From assembly GCA_024227565.1 (NCBI GenBank), contig JAAEUE010000297.1, positions 1 through 51,544 on the forward strand: 51,544 bases of DNA, in the 5' to 3' direction. Source of the DNA: Alphaproteobacteria bacterium (GTDB lineage: Bacteria > Pseudomonadota > Alphaproteobacteria > Rhizobiales > CAJQND01). Below the pieces are notes generated by a model. It searched no databases, had not been told where the DNA came from, and was given only the letters and a program-made list of their open reading frames with translations. Every line of letters starts with the position of its first letter. Position 1 is the stretch's first letter. A program made the translations under genes and the position numbers. Shown in pieces: positions 16,718 through 25,145 of this stretch.

Positions 16718-17266
16718 ATGCAAAAAGACGATAGCCTAAAGCTCGGTATACTCTTGGAGAAGCGCGACAGCGACCATCCGTGGCTCGACCACGAGTGGGT
16801 GTTTGTGGGCGTTATTCCAGGTGCGCCTGAAATTGAGGGCATGCGGGTTATTCGCGAGGCCCCCGGGGCAACGCAGTTTCACGCCGCAACCTTGGAGCTG
16901 AGCCTGCATCGGGCCGAAGCGGAGGCCTATCAGTACAATCTAACCTCGCCGGAACCCTCAGTTTTCGTAGTGCTGAGAGAAGATGAGGAAGACGATGGCG
17001 ATGCCCCCATTGTGGCTGAGCTCGTTACGGTCAGTCCCTATGAGGCGCAAGATTACCTGGACAGTTCTGAAGAGCTGGTCGAGCGCATCCTCATGCCCGA
17101 CAACATCAAGGCCTGGGTCACCGAGTTCGTGGAAACCCATTACACCGAAGAGCCGTTCAAGAAGCGCAAGCGCGACAACCTTCGGCCAGAAGAGTATAAG
17201 TTTGGCCAGGAACCCCTTGTGGAACTGAGGAAGCGCATGGCGCGCGATGGTGAAGATGGCAACTGA
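16718..17266 (+). CDS. DUF3305 domain-containing protein
   Basis: A 182-residue cytoplasmic protein matching DUF3305: LGILLEKRDSDHPWLDHEWVFVGVIPG at the N-terminus, then YQYNLTSPEPSVFVVLR, and VSPYEAQDYLDSSEELVERI with MPDNIKAWVTEFVE further on. The family is found with DUF3306 and 4Fe-4S proteins around formate dehydrogenase operons. No reaction is known; an accessory or maturation role is assumed. It starts 140 bp from the divergent polyferredoxin gene and overlaps the DUF3306 gene by about 11-20 bases. Confidence 0.83.
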   Translation: MQKDDSLKLGILLEKRDSDHPWLDHEWVFVGVIPGAPEIEGMRVIREAPGATQFHAATLELSLHRAEAEAYQYNLTSPEPSVFVVLREDEEDDGDAPIVAELVTVSPYEAQDYLDSSEELVERILMPDNIKAWVTEFVETHYTEEPFKKRKRDNLRPEEYKFGQEPLVELRKRMARDGEDGN

Positions 17267-17807
17267 TCGATCAGACCCCGAGAACAGCCTGCTGTCGCGC
17301 TGGGCTAAGCGCAAAGAGGCCGTTCGCGAGGCAGAAGAGGTTGAAGCTGCCGTTGCCGAGCCCGCCGAAGAAGCCGAACCGGAGACGGAAGAAGAGGCCA
17401 TGGCGCTGTTGGAAGAGCGCGACCCTGAGCTGGCCGAACAGATTTCCACCATGGATCTCGACAAGTTGTCCTACGATGATGACTTCACGGTGTTTATGAA
17501 AACCAAGGTGCCAGACATCATCCGCCGCAAGGCGCTCTCCAAGCTTTGGCTCAGCCATCCGCTTCTGGCCAATCTTGATGGCCTGAACGAGTATGATGAA
17601 GACTACACCCAGGCCGCCGATGCCGCAGAGACGGTGCGCAAGATATTCGAGGCCGCCAGGCTTCGTAAAGAGGAGGCGGCGAAGAAAAAGGCCAGGGAAG
17701 CTCTGGCATCGAACTCTTCTGAACCTGCGCCTGAAGAAGAGGCTGAAACCGCTGAGGCCGACACCGATGATCTGGTTGAAGATGATGACGGTGACCTGGA
17801 GGCCTAG
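17256..17807 (+). CDS. DUF3306 domain-containing protein
   Basis: A 183-residue acidic protein of the DUF3306 family. It has the N-terminal ENSLLSRWAKRK block and the central YDDDFTVFMKTKVPDIIRRKALSKLWLSHPLLANLDGLNEYDEDY block. A low-complexity Glu/Ala-rich linker and a Glu/Asp-rich tail surround these. An ATG at 17247 is also in frame; 17256 is preferred because GGTGAAG precedes it. It overlaps DUF3305 upstream and the ankyrin gene downstream. It has no known activity and is expected to work with DUF3305 and the polyferredoxin. Confidence 0.82.
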   Translation: MATDRSDPENSLLSRWAKRKEAVREAEEVEAAVAEPAEEAEPETEEEAMALLEERDPELAEQISTMDLDKLSYDDDFTVFMKTKVPDIIRRKALSKLWLSHPLLANLDGLNEYDEDYTQAADAAETVRKIFEAARLRKEEAAKKKAREALASNSSEPAPEEEAETAEADTDDLVEDDDGDLEA

Positions 17808-18948
17808 CCTCTTAAGTGCGTTCGCCCTTTTTTGGCTTGTCCAGGCTGCGATCGCCCAAGCGGGAGAAGCAAAGCTCGGCGAGATGGTGCGGGCTGCGGC
17901 CGCTGGCAACATTCATGTTGTGGAAGCCTTGTTGGAAGGTGGGGCAGATCCAAATCTAGCCGACAAGAATGGTACGACCGCCCTCATGGCCGCGGCAGCT
18001 TGGAACCGCACGGGGATTGCAAAGCTGCTGCTTGGCAAGCTGGCGAATGTTGACAGCCAGCGCAAAGACGGGCGCACGGCCTTGATGATTGCCGCACGCG
18101 GCGACCATGCCGAGATGATTTCGTTGCTGGTTGCACGGCGTGCGAACTTCAAAGCGAAGGACAAATCGGGCTGGACCGCGCTGCACTATGCCGCCAAAGG
18201 CAAAAAGGTGGAGCCCGTGTCGATCTTGCTGGGAGCCGGTGCTTCTCCCAATGCTGGTATGGGGAAGATTTCCGCAACACCGATGATCCTTGCGGCAGGC
18301 TCCATGCACGGCAAGGCACTGGATATTCTCAGCGAGCTATTGGGCGCTGGCGGTAACCCTGGCGGCGGCGCCAAAGATGGCTGGACCCCCTTGATGGCCG
18401 CTGTTCGCCGCAACGGGGTCAAGCGGATTGTATTGCTCCTCGATGCTGGAGCTGAGGTGAACTCTGCTGCTGAGGGAGGGCGTACGGCCCTCAGCATTGC
18501 TGCGCGCAGTGGCCAGGTTCCCTTGGTTCAGCTTTTGCTCGAACGCGGCAGTGCGCCGGATGGGGCAGAGACGGGTGAGACACCGCTGACTGCGGCGTTA
18601 AGGGGCAAGAGCGCGCGTATTGTGCAGCTGTTGTTGAAATTGAAAGTCGATGCCAACAAGCCTGGTGCGGAAGGCAAAACACCGCTCATAATTGCTGCAT
18701 CGCTGGGAGAAAATGAACTCGTCCGTGAGCTCATGGAAGCGGGCGCGAATGTGAACTTGCGCAACCCGGTGGACCGCACCACAGCGCTTATGTGGGCTGC
18801 GAACACGGGGGCCATCGAGACGGTGCGCCTGCTGTTGGGGGCAGGTGCACGGGCGGATCTGAAAGCCAATGATGGGTGGAGTGCAGTGGATGCGGCCCGC
18901 GGCGCCGGTCATGAGGATATCGTCAAGCTGCTTGCCCGGGATATCTAG
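17785..18948 (+). CDS. Secreted ankyrin-repeat protein
   Basis: A 387-residue protein with a signal peptide (WRPSLLSAFALFWLVQAAIAQAG) followed by about ten ankyrin repeats with the G-TALM-AA and LL-GA-xN consensus, ending in DAARGAGHEDIVKLL. The open frame extends back to 17593, but that part only mirrors the DUF3306 gene in another frame and is arginine-rich. ATG 17785, 17782 or GTG 17791 gives a proper signal peptide. The start overlaps the end of DUF3306, so the three genes are co-transcribed. Ankyrin proteins bind other proteins; a periplasmic scaffold for the associated redox system is conceivable. The stop codon lies within the CTAG of a palindromic element. Confidence 0.85.
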   Translation: MTVTWRPSLLSAFALFWLVQAAIAQAGEAKLGEMVRAAAAGNIHVVEALLEGGADPNLADKNGTTALMAAAAWNRTGIAKLLLGKLANVDSQRKDGRTALMIAARGDHAEMISLLVARRANFKAKDKSGWTALHYAAKGKKVEPVSILLGAGASPNAGMGKISATPMILAAGSMHGKALDILSELLGAGGNPGGGAKDGWTPLMAAVRRNGVKRIVLLLDAGAEVNSAAEGGRTALSIAARSGQVPLVQLLLERGSAPDGAETGETPLTAALRGKSARIVQLLLKLKVDANKPGAEGKTPLIIAASLGENELVRELMEAGANVNLRNPVDRTTALMWAANTGAIETVRLLLGAGARADLKANDGWSAVDAARGAGHEDIVKLLARDI

Positions 18949-18982
18949 GGCAACTTCCGCTCAAAGCGAGCGGAAGATGCCC
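18945..18982. repeat. CTAG-ended stem-loop, short form, at ankyrin gene stop
   Basis: The sequence starts CTAGGGCAAC and folds as GGGCA plus CTTCCGCTC against GAGCGGAAG plus TGCCC, with an AAAGC loop and one A-A mismatch. The TAG at 18946-18948 is the stop codon of the ankyrin gene. Its first ten bases are identical to the left end of the copy at 25073, so it seems to be a shortened relative of that repeat. Confidence 0.55.
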
Positions 18983-19001
18983 CAGATTTTCGCTATAGTC
19001 G

Positions 19002-19051
19002 AGCAACTTATCTCCGCTCAGACGATTCCGTCTGATCGGAGGTTGCTCTAG
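19002..19051 (+). repeat. Dispersed 50-bp palindromic repeat, copy 1
   Basis: A 50-bp imperfect palindrome from GCAACTTATCTCCG to GGTTGCTCTAG, with a central CAGACG-ATTC-CGTCTG hairpin. It matches the reverse complement of 25073-25122 at about 42 of 50 positions. It lies in the 279-bp gap between the convergent ankyrin and monooxygenase genes. I see no transposase; it behaves like a REP/MITE-type element. Confidence 0.7.
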
Positions 19052-19169
19052 GGCCGCACTGTGTCTTCGGACGCAAAAACTCAATCTTAAATTGTGATGG
19101 GTTGCATGGCTGGAAACCAAAAACTGCCAAACGAACCCAAACGCTTGTAATCTGTTGAAGTATAGCGGT

Positions 19170-19209
19170 TTTTCAAAAATAAGGGGCCCGGAACCATTGA
19201 TTCCGGGCC
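19170..19209 (-). terminator. Rho-independent terminator of the monooxygenase gene
   Basis: On the minus strand a 9-bp GGCCCGGAA/TTCCGGGCC stem (19185-19193 with 19201-19209, 7-nt loop) is followed by CC and a T-rich run (TTATTTTTG). It begins about 19 bp after the stop of the flavin monooxygenase gene. It is a standard intrinsic terminator. Confidence 0.75.
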
Positions 19210-19227
19210 TGCGTTGAGGATATTCCC

Positions 19228-21021
19228 TCAACTTAAATGGTGCACTTCTCCCATGCCGTAAACCGGCGTGGGTATGCCTTCCATGCGCGCTTTGATCTGC
19301 AGCGACAGGAACTGCGAATAGTGGCGCGACTGGTGGAGGTTTCCGCCATGGAACCACAGGGCGTCCTGGTGGGTCGGCTTCCACATGTTGCGCAATTCGC
19401 CCTCCCAGGGTCCAGGGTCTTTGGTGGTGTCGGACCCGAGGCCCCAGCACTTGCCAACCTTGTCGGCGGTCTCCTGCGAGATGAGTTCTGCCGCCCATCC
19501 GTTCATGGAGCTGTAGCCGGTGGCGTAGACGATCAGGTCGGCTTCAAGCACGCTGCCGTCTGAGAACTTGACCGTGTTCTCAGTGATCTCATCTACGGCC
19601 ACGTTGCTCTTCAGCTTGATTTGGCCGTCGGCGACCAGTTCTGATGCGCCTACGTCGATGTAGTAGCCAGAGCCCCGGCGCAGGTACTTCATGAACAGGC
19701 CCGAACCGTCATCGCCAAAGTCCAGCATGAACCCGGCATTCTCCAGGCGGTCGTAAAGGTCCTTGTCGCGTTCGGCCATCTGTTCATAGACCGGGATCTG
19801 GAACGCATGCATGATCTTGTAGGGAACGGAGGCAAAGATGAGATCGGCGGTGTGATGATCAATACCGTTCTTGATCGCGTCCTCGGAATAGAGACCGCCG
19901 AGGGCCAGCTCCATCAGGGTGTCTGATTTGGCAATGTGGGTTGAGGAGCGCTGCACCATGGTGACGTCTGCACCGTTCTCCCAAAGGTCCGCGCAAATGT
20001 CGTGGGCCGAGTTGTTGGAACCGATCACGACGCATTTTTTGCCTTTGTAAGGGTCGCCGCCCGGGTGTTTGCTGGAATGTTGCTGATCGCCTTTGAAGCG
20101 TTCAGCGCCCTTGAACTCAGGCACGTTGGGCACGGCGGACATGCCGGTGGCCAAAATCAGCTGCTTGGGTTTCAGAACCACGTCCTCGCCGTTGCGGTTG
20201 ACGCGCACGGTCCACTCGCCGGCGCTTTCGTCGTATTCCGCGCTGGAGCACGTGGTGGAGCTCCAATAGTTGAGCTCCATGACCTTGGTGTACATTTCCA
20301 GCCAATCGCCGATCTTGTCCTTTGGCGAGAACACCGGCCAATGATCAGGAAACGGCAGGTAGGGCATGTGGTCGTACCACACCGGGTCATGCAGACAGAG
20401 AGACTTGTAGCGCTTGCGCCAGCTGTCGCCGGGCCGCTCGTTTTTCTCAATGATGATGGTGGGCACGCCCAGGCGCCTCATGCGCGCGCCGAGGCCAATG
20501 CCGCCTTGGCCGCCGCCGATGATGACGCAGTAAGGCTGGGTTCCATAGCCCAGATCAGCCTCTTCCTCCTGCCGGCGTTCCAGCCAGTTCTTGCGGGCCT
20601 CGAAGGCGCCGTGCTCCACGCCGCTCTCGCGCGTCCGGCCTTTCTTTTCCTCATGTCCCTTCAGCTCAACCATTGTGGTGAGGAGGGTGAAGGCCTTGTC
20701 GCCCTTGAGGCGCAAGTGCCCCTTGCCGAGGCAGGTGGCGGTCTCAAAGGTGATCCAGCCTTCGCTGACGCCATCGGCGTGGGTCGCTTCGCCCTCAAGT
20801 TTCCAGTTTGAAGGTTTGGTATCACCGAGGCGCGCCTCCAGCATTTGCTGAATGGCTGCACGGCCCTCCATGGTCTTGATGTTCCAGGTGAATGACACAA
20901 GGTCACGCCAAAAGCCGTCGTCCTCGAACAGGGCGGCGCCAGCGCTTGCGTCGCCAGCGGCCAAAGCTGTTTCGAACGTGCTCAGCCAGTCGGTTACCTG
21001 TTTTGTGGGGTCTTCGCTCAT
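19228..21021 (-). CDS. NTF2-like domain fused to flavin-containing monooxygenase
   Basis: A 597-residue enzyme with two parts. Residues 1-130 resemble a SnoaL/NTF2-like domain (VTDWLSTFETALAAGDASAGAALF, then WRDLVSFTWNIKTMEGR). From about 165 a class B flavoprotein monooxygenase follows. It has an FAD site GGGQGGIGLG, the FMO fingerprint FKGDQQHSSKHPGG, an NADPH site VIGSNNSAHDI, and a late ATGYSSMNGWA motif. Such enzymes oxygenate N, S or ketone groups using NADPH and O2. AGGAGG lies 5 nt before the ATG, and an intrinsic terminator follows the stop, so it is a single-gene unit. The substrate is not known. Confidence 0.87.
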   Translation of the reverse strand: MSEDPTKQVTDWLSTFETALAAGDASAGAALFEDDGFWRDLVSFTWNIKTMEGRAAIQQMLEARLGDTKPSNWKLEGEATHADGVSEGWITFETATCLGKGHLRLKGDKAFTLLTTMVELKGHEEKKGRTRESGVEHGAFEARKNWLERRQEEEADLGYGTQPYCVIIGGGQGGIGLGARMRRLGVPTIIIEKNERPGDSWRKRYKSLCLHDPVWYDHMPYLPFPDHWPVFSPKDKIGDWLEMYTKVMELNYWSSTTCSSAEYDESAGEWTVRVNRNGEDVVLKPKQLILATGMSAVPNVPEFKGAERFKGDQQHSSKHPGGDPYKGKKCVVIGSNNSAHDICADLWENGADVTMVQRSSTHIAKSDTLMELALGGLYSEDAIKNGIDHHTADLIFASVPYKIMHAFQIPVYEQMAERDKDLYDRLENAGFMLDFGDDGSGLFMKYLRRGSGYYIDVGASELVADGQIKLKSNVAVDEITENTVKFSDGSVLEADLIVYATGYSSMNGWAAELISQETADKVGKCWGLGSDTTKDPGPWEGELRNMWKPTHQDALWFHGGNLHQSRHYSQFLSLQIKARMEGIPTPVYGMGEVHHLS

Positions 21022-21179
21022 TCTAGCCTCCTCCGGTCTTATTGTGGTGGGCGGCTTATCTCGCCGCTGCCACTATAGTGTTCGCCGATTATGTCAATTG
21101 TTCAACGGGCCAGCCCACGATGCGGGTTGCCGGCCGGGGAGCGCTCTTGACCTGATTGATGAAGATTGGACCGGCTTTA

Positions 21180-22763
21180 TTAGGGGTAAGACCGCCGGCA
21201 GCGCGAGTTACCTTCTGCCAGGCATTTGCCTATCCGTGGCCCGGAGCCAAACAGACCGGCGCACACTCTGCGAACCACACGCCGGCAACCAGCGCGCTTT
21301 GATCCGCCAGACGATTTGCTTGCCGCGACCTTACGCTTGGTGCGCTGTTTGTCTTTGCGTTTGGTCCGTTGCTTGGCCTTGCGCTTGGTGGCTTTCCCTC
21401 TGGATCTGGTCTTGGCTTCTTTTTTGCGCTTTCGCCGGGATTCTCTTGTCGTCTTTTTCTTTCGGTTCTTTTTCCGAGCGTCTTTTTTGGCCTTTTTGGA
21501 AGGCTTTGAGGTTCGCTCGACGCGGGCTGGTTCTGCACAGGCCCGGTTCTCGTGGCGCCTGAGCGCTGAGAGAGTCGTTTCGGTGGGCGCCTCAACCGAA
21601 AGCCGATTTCCAGTTGCGCGATTGAAGGCTCTCAGCGCGCGTTTGCCCTTGCGCCCCCAAAACCCATCAATAGAACCCGGATTGCAGCCCGCGTCAGACA
21701 AGGCCGTTTGAACGTCTCTGATCAGGGCACGCCGATCGCGATCACCGGGCGGGCTTTCCAGTTCAACTGTGTTGTTGCCCAGGCCCGCCAGCCTTTTCAG
21801 CTTCTGCTTGGCGATGAGAACGAACTCACCAAGTGGATAGCGGTTCAGATAGTCCTTCAGCAAATTTGGTTCCTTTGCTGTCCTGATCGCGTTCCAAACA
21901 GCAAGTTCAATTTGCCTATTTGTGGTTAGCGCAGCAGCTGCGACCGACGGTTTGGTCTCGTCTTTGCCTGCTACGCCCGGACGCGGCTGGATAAATTTGG
22001 GCGGAACCAGATAGGTCTGCTTGCCGGTCAGAGAAGCCGAAACAAAGGGCTCCTGGGCGCCGCTGGTTGCCTTGTACACACTGTCACGGACTTTGCGAAA
22101 CAAGATGCCGATGTCCAAGCCAGGTGTGGACAGGTTTTGCAAAAGCGCGGCGGTGAATGGGCTGTTTGGTCCCTTGCCGTCAGCTGCGATTTGGCCGGCC
22201 TTGGCCGCAAAACTAATGATCGTGCCGTTGGCTGGTTCGATCCTTGCCAACCCACGGCCAATCGACCGCGTGCTCGTGCCCCGTTTCATTGAGGCAATAA
22301 ACGGATTGTTTCGGCAAGCATCGAGCAGAACGATCCGAACGCCTTTTACGTCATCCAACGCAACCATTACGTCAGACAGAGAGACCGCTTCAAAGGTCAA
22401 CGTGCGGTCCGTTCTGAGTTTGCTGTCTATGGGGATCAAATAGTTGGCGCCGTTCACCTCGAGGCCATGGCCGGCGAAGAAAACCGCAGCTATGTCGGCG
22501 CCCGCCGCCGCATCGGTGAATTCCAACAGCGCCCGGTCCATACCGGCCTTGCTCAGATCGTGTTTGTGGTGGACGGCGAACCCAAGCGATTTAAGCATTG
22601 ACGCGATTTGTTCTGCGTCGTTTCCGGGGTTGGGAAGATCTGGAACGTGCTGGTAGGCTGAGTTTCCGATAACCAGGGCGACCCGTTTTTCGGCAATGGC
22701 TTGGCTTGTCACGGCAAATGCTATGACGAACATATAAAACAGTGCGCCAATAACTCGGATCAT
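21180..22763 (-). CDS. Caspase-family (C14) protein with peptidoglycan-binding-like domain and polybasic tail
   Basis: A 527-residue exported protein with a signal peptide (1-24). A caspase-like p20 domain spans about 25-260, with catalytic His in FFAGHGLE (about 119) and Cys in LLDACRNNPF (about 160). It starts with the typical KRVALVIGNSAYQ strand. Residues about 345-410 (RDVQTALSDAGCNPGSIDGFWG, RALRAFNRATG) resemble a peptidoglycan-binding type-1 repeat. The last 110 residues are an extreme Lys/Arg-rich tail ending in a cysteine-containing RRVVRRVCAG stretch. Bacterial caspase homologues of this kind (orthocaspases) cleave after Arg or Lys. It stands alone, divergent from a gene-poor stretch. 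The target is unknown. Confidence 0.85.
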   Translation of the reverse strand: MIRVIGALFYMFVIAFAVTSQAIAEKRVALVIGNSAYQHVPDLPNPGNDAEQIASMLKSLGFAVHHKHDLSKAGMDRALLEFTDAAAGADIAAVFFAGHGLEVNGANYLIPIDSKLRTDRTLTFEAVSLSDVMVALDDVKGVRIVLLDACRNNPFIASMKRGTSTRSIGRGLARIEPANGTIISFAAKAGQIAADGKGPNSPFTAALLQNLSTPGLDIGILFRKVRDSVYKATSGAQEPFVSASLTGKQTYLVPPKFIQPRPGVAGKDETKPSVAAAALTTNRQIELAVWNAIRTAKEPNLLKDYLNRYPLGEFVLIAKQKLKRLAGLGNNTVELESPPGDRDRRALIRDVQTALSDAGCNPGSIDGFWGRKGKRALRAFNRATGNRLSVEAPTETTLSALRRHENRACAEPARVERTSKPSKKAKKDARKKNRKKKTTRESRRKRKKEAKTRSRGKATKRKAKQRTKRKDKQRTKRKVAASKSSGGSKRAGCRRVVRRVCAGLFGSGPRIGKCLAEGNSRCRRSYP

Positions 22764-23438
22764 GGTTCCCAGCCCAGTTTAACTCCTCACCCGGCAGGGG
22801 CATGTTATCACAAAATGGACTAAATTGTCATTGGGGTATACTTGAGTTTAGTTTTGGCGGAAATCTTAAGTTATTTGATCTAAATCTCACCGCAACGAGT
22901 TTATTGCCTAGCGTATATTTCTCTGTAGGAGCATGTATTCGTCTAATTACGTCTTCAACTTTTTCGAAGTCGTCTGCCAGGGGGTCGGCCTGATTGAATG
23001 AGGTCACGCGGTTCTGCTGTACGATGCAATTGGCATATCTGATTTTAGAGCCGCGAGTGGTTCTTTGCTGCACCGGTAATGAAATGCTCCAACACTCGCT
23101 GGCCCGACGCGCTCGAGGTCGATGGAATAGGTTTTTCATTACTTGTCTCTCAAGAACAAGCATCGAAATTTGCAGGCGTTGAAATGTTTGACGCAGTGCT
23201 GAAAGGTGCGACCTAAAAGTCCACCGTGGTCTAACGCGAATGGGGAAGGTTTGGATCGGTCCTCCATTTCGTCACTTGGTTTGAGCAACAGTTTGCCTCC
23301 ACCGGTTGGCAGGCGTCATCAAATCGCCCATAACTGGGCGCTCCTTAACCAATTGAGGTGGGCTTTAACCTCTTGGGCGTTTGTTTCTGCTATCTAAGTT
23401 AATCGAAGGGCCAGAGAGGGGTTCTGGGGTAAAAGGGA
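22764..23438. other. Gene-poor stretch, AT-richer than its surroundings
   Basis: These 675 bases between the divergent caspase-like and ClC genes contain only short open frames. The longest (minus 22828-23163, 111 codons) has no recognisable domain, although part of it (DDFEKVEDVIRRIHAPTEKY) looks protein-like. It may hold a decayed gene as well as the promoters of the two flanking genes. I cannot assign anything firmly. Confidence 0.4.
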
Positions 23439-25076
23439 ATGCCGGGCGTATTCGGCAGACTGCTGCCATTTTTGTATGAACGCGTAGCGCCCAATCTTCG
23501 CACGATGCGGGCGTCACGGCAGCCTATGGCCTGGCTTCTGGCGTTGGTTATCGGCGTGGTGGCAGCCTATGCGATCCTCGCTTTCCGTTATCTCATCCTT
23601 GGCATCCAATATCCTTGGCTCAATACGTTCCATGAGACTGATGTGGCGACATTCGCCTCCCAGCAAGACTGGTGGCTGTTGCTGCTTGTTCCCTGCCTCG
23701 GTGGACTGTTTGTTGGGTGGGTCTTGCACAAATTCTTGCCATCGGGCAGGGCAGAGGCCGTAGCCGATGTGATTGAAGCGCGGGCCATTGGCGGCGCACA
23801 GATGTCTCTGAAAACCGGCCTGTGGAGCGCCCTTGTTGCGGCCCTTTCGCTGGGCTTTGGGGCCAGTGCCGGGCGCGAAGGACCCGCTGTGCATCTTGGC
23901 GCGACCATAGCATCTTCGATTGGGGCCAAGTTTTCTCTGCCGCCGGAAAAGCGCCGCGTAATATTGGCGTGTGGGGCCGCTGCGGCCGTCTCTGCATCCT
24001 TTAATGCACCCATTGCCGGGGTTCTGTTCGCCCATGAGGTTGTGCTTGGTCACTTTGCGATTTCCGCTTTTGTGCCAACGGCAATCGCGGCCGTTGGTGC
24101 AACGATCATTACACGCGTACATCTTGGTGATTTTCCGGCGTTCATCATCCCGACCTATGAGATTACATCGCTGTGGGAGTTCCCGGCATTTGCGTTGCTC
24201 GGCATCGTTTGCGGTTTGGTCGCCATAGGTTTTCAGTTTGCCGTTATGGCGGCTGACTGGTCGGCGCGCTCTGTCACAATGCCACTGTGGCTGCGCCCAG
24301 CCGTCGGCGGATTGATGGTCGGGGCAATTGCCATCTTCGTTCCAGAAGTGCTCGGTGTGGGCTATGAGGCGACCAACCGTGCGCTTAGTCATCAATTGGC
24401 GCTGGGTGCACTGTTCACCCTTCTGTTTGCAAAAACCCTGGCGACTGCGATCACCCTGGCAAGCCGGTTTGGGGGCGGGGTGTTCTCGCCTTCGCTTTAT
24501 TTAGGGGCCATGGCGGGGGGAGCCTACGGGCTGGTTGCCGGAGGTGTGTTTCCCGAGCTTGCCTCTTCAGAAGGGCTTTATGCCATCCTTGGCATGGGCG
24601 CGATGGCAGGCGCTGTGCTTGGTGCGCCGATCTCCACGGTGCTGATCGCATTTGAGCTGACCGGGGGCTATGAAATGACCATCGCCTTGCTGCTCACGGT
24701 TTCGCTTGCCTCTGTGATGATGCAGGCGGTGCATGGGCAAAGCTTTTTCCACTGGCAGTTGGGCCAGCGCGGATTGTTCCTTCATGCCGGCCCTCATAAA
24801 GAGGTGGTGAGACGCTGGCGGGTGCGGGAATTCATGGTGCCCTTGAGCGAAGAAGAGATGACCAATCCGCCGGAGATTGACCCCGATTTGCCATTGTTGA
24901 CGCTGGACGACACGCTTGAATCTGCGCTTAGATCGTTCGATGCCTGCGCCTACACCAGAATATCGGTCACCTCTTCAACGGATACATCGAAGATCATCGG
25001 CTATGCCACGCAGATGGCCGCACTCAGAACCTACAACCATGCTCTGATCGCCTCACATGAAGAAGAACACCGCTAG
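23439..25076 (+). CDS. ClC-family chloride channel/transporter with C-terminal CBS-like region
   Basis: A 545-residue inner-membrane protein of the ClC family, which moves chloride or other anions, often in exchange for protons. Landmarks are GREGP at 145-149, whose E147 is the external gating glutamate, GGGVFSPSLYLGA (GxFxP filter region, about 346-358), and GAPISTVLIAFELTGGYEMT near the last helices. About 100 C-terminal residues (VREFMVPLSEEE onward) resemble a single, degenerate CBS domain. The stop codon TAG at 25074-25076 is part of a dispersed palindromic repeat, so the C-terminus may have been trimmed by that insertion. Confidence 0.9.
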   Translation: MPGVFGRLLPFLYERVAPNLRTMRASRQPMAWLLALVIGVVAAYAILAFRYLILGIQYPWLNTFHETDVATFASQQDWWLLLLVPCLGGLFVGWVLHKFLPSGRAEAVADVIEARAIGGAQMSLKTGLWSALVAALSLGFGASAGREGPAVHLGATIASSIGAKFSLPPEKRRVILACGAAAAVSASFNAPIAGVLFAHEVVLGHFAISAFVPTAIAAVGATIITRVHLGDFPAFIIPTYEITSLWEFPAFALLGIVCGLVAIGFQFAVMAADWSARSVTMPLWLRPAVGGLMVGAIAIFVPEVLGVGYEATNRALSHQLALGALFTLLFAKTLATAITLASRFGGGVFSPSLYLGAMAGGAYGLVAGGVFPELASSEGLYAILGMGAMAGAVLGAPISTVLIAFELTGGYEMTIALLLTVSLASVMMQAVHGQSFFHWQLGQRGLFLHAGPHKEVVRRWRVREFMVPLSEEEMTNPPEIDPDLPLLTLDDTLESALRSFDACAYTRISVTSSTDTSKIIGYATQMAALRTYNHALIASHEEEHR

Positions 25077-25122
25077 GGCAACCTTCGAGCAGACGGAACC
25101 GTCTTGTCGGAGATAAGTTGCC
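25073..25122 (-). repeat. Dispersed 50-bp palindromic repeat, copy 2 (overlaps ClC stop)
   Basis: Inverted copy of the 19002-19051 element with about 84% identity. Its end CTAG contains the TAG stop of the ClC gene. The centre AGACGG-AACCGTCT forms the hairpin. It lies between the ClC gene and the convergent cupin gene and could act as a bidirectional transcription end. Confidence 0.7.
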
Positions 25123-25145
25123 CGTTCGTAGGCTCTAGAGACGGG

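Noticed and set aside
17593..17784. N-terminal extension of the ankyrin protein
   Set aside because: It overlaps DUF3306 in another frame and is arginine-rich, and the signal peptide begins after it.
20002..20811. 269-codon open frame on the plus strand
   Set aside because: It lies wholly opposite the well-supported flavin monooxygenase gene and shows no domain; it is a high-GC shadow frame.
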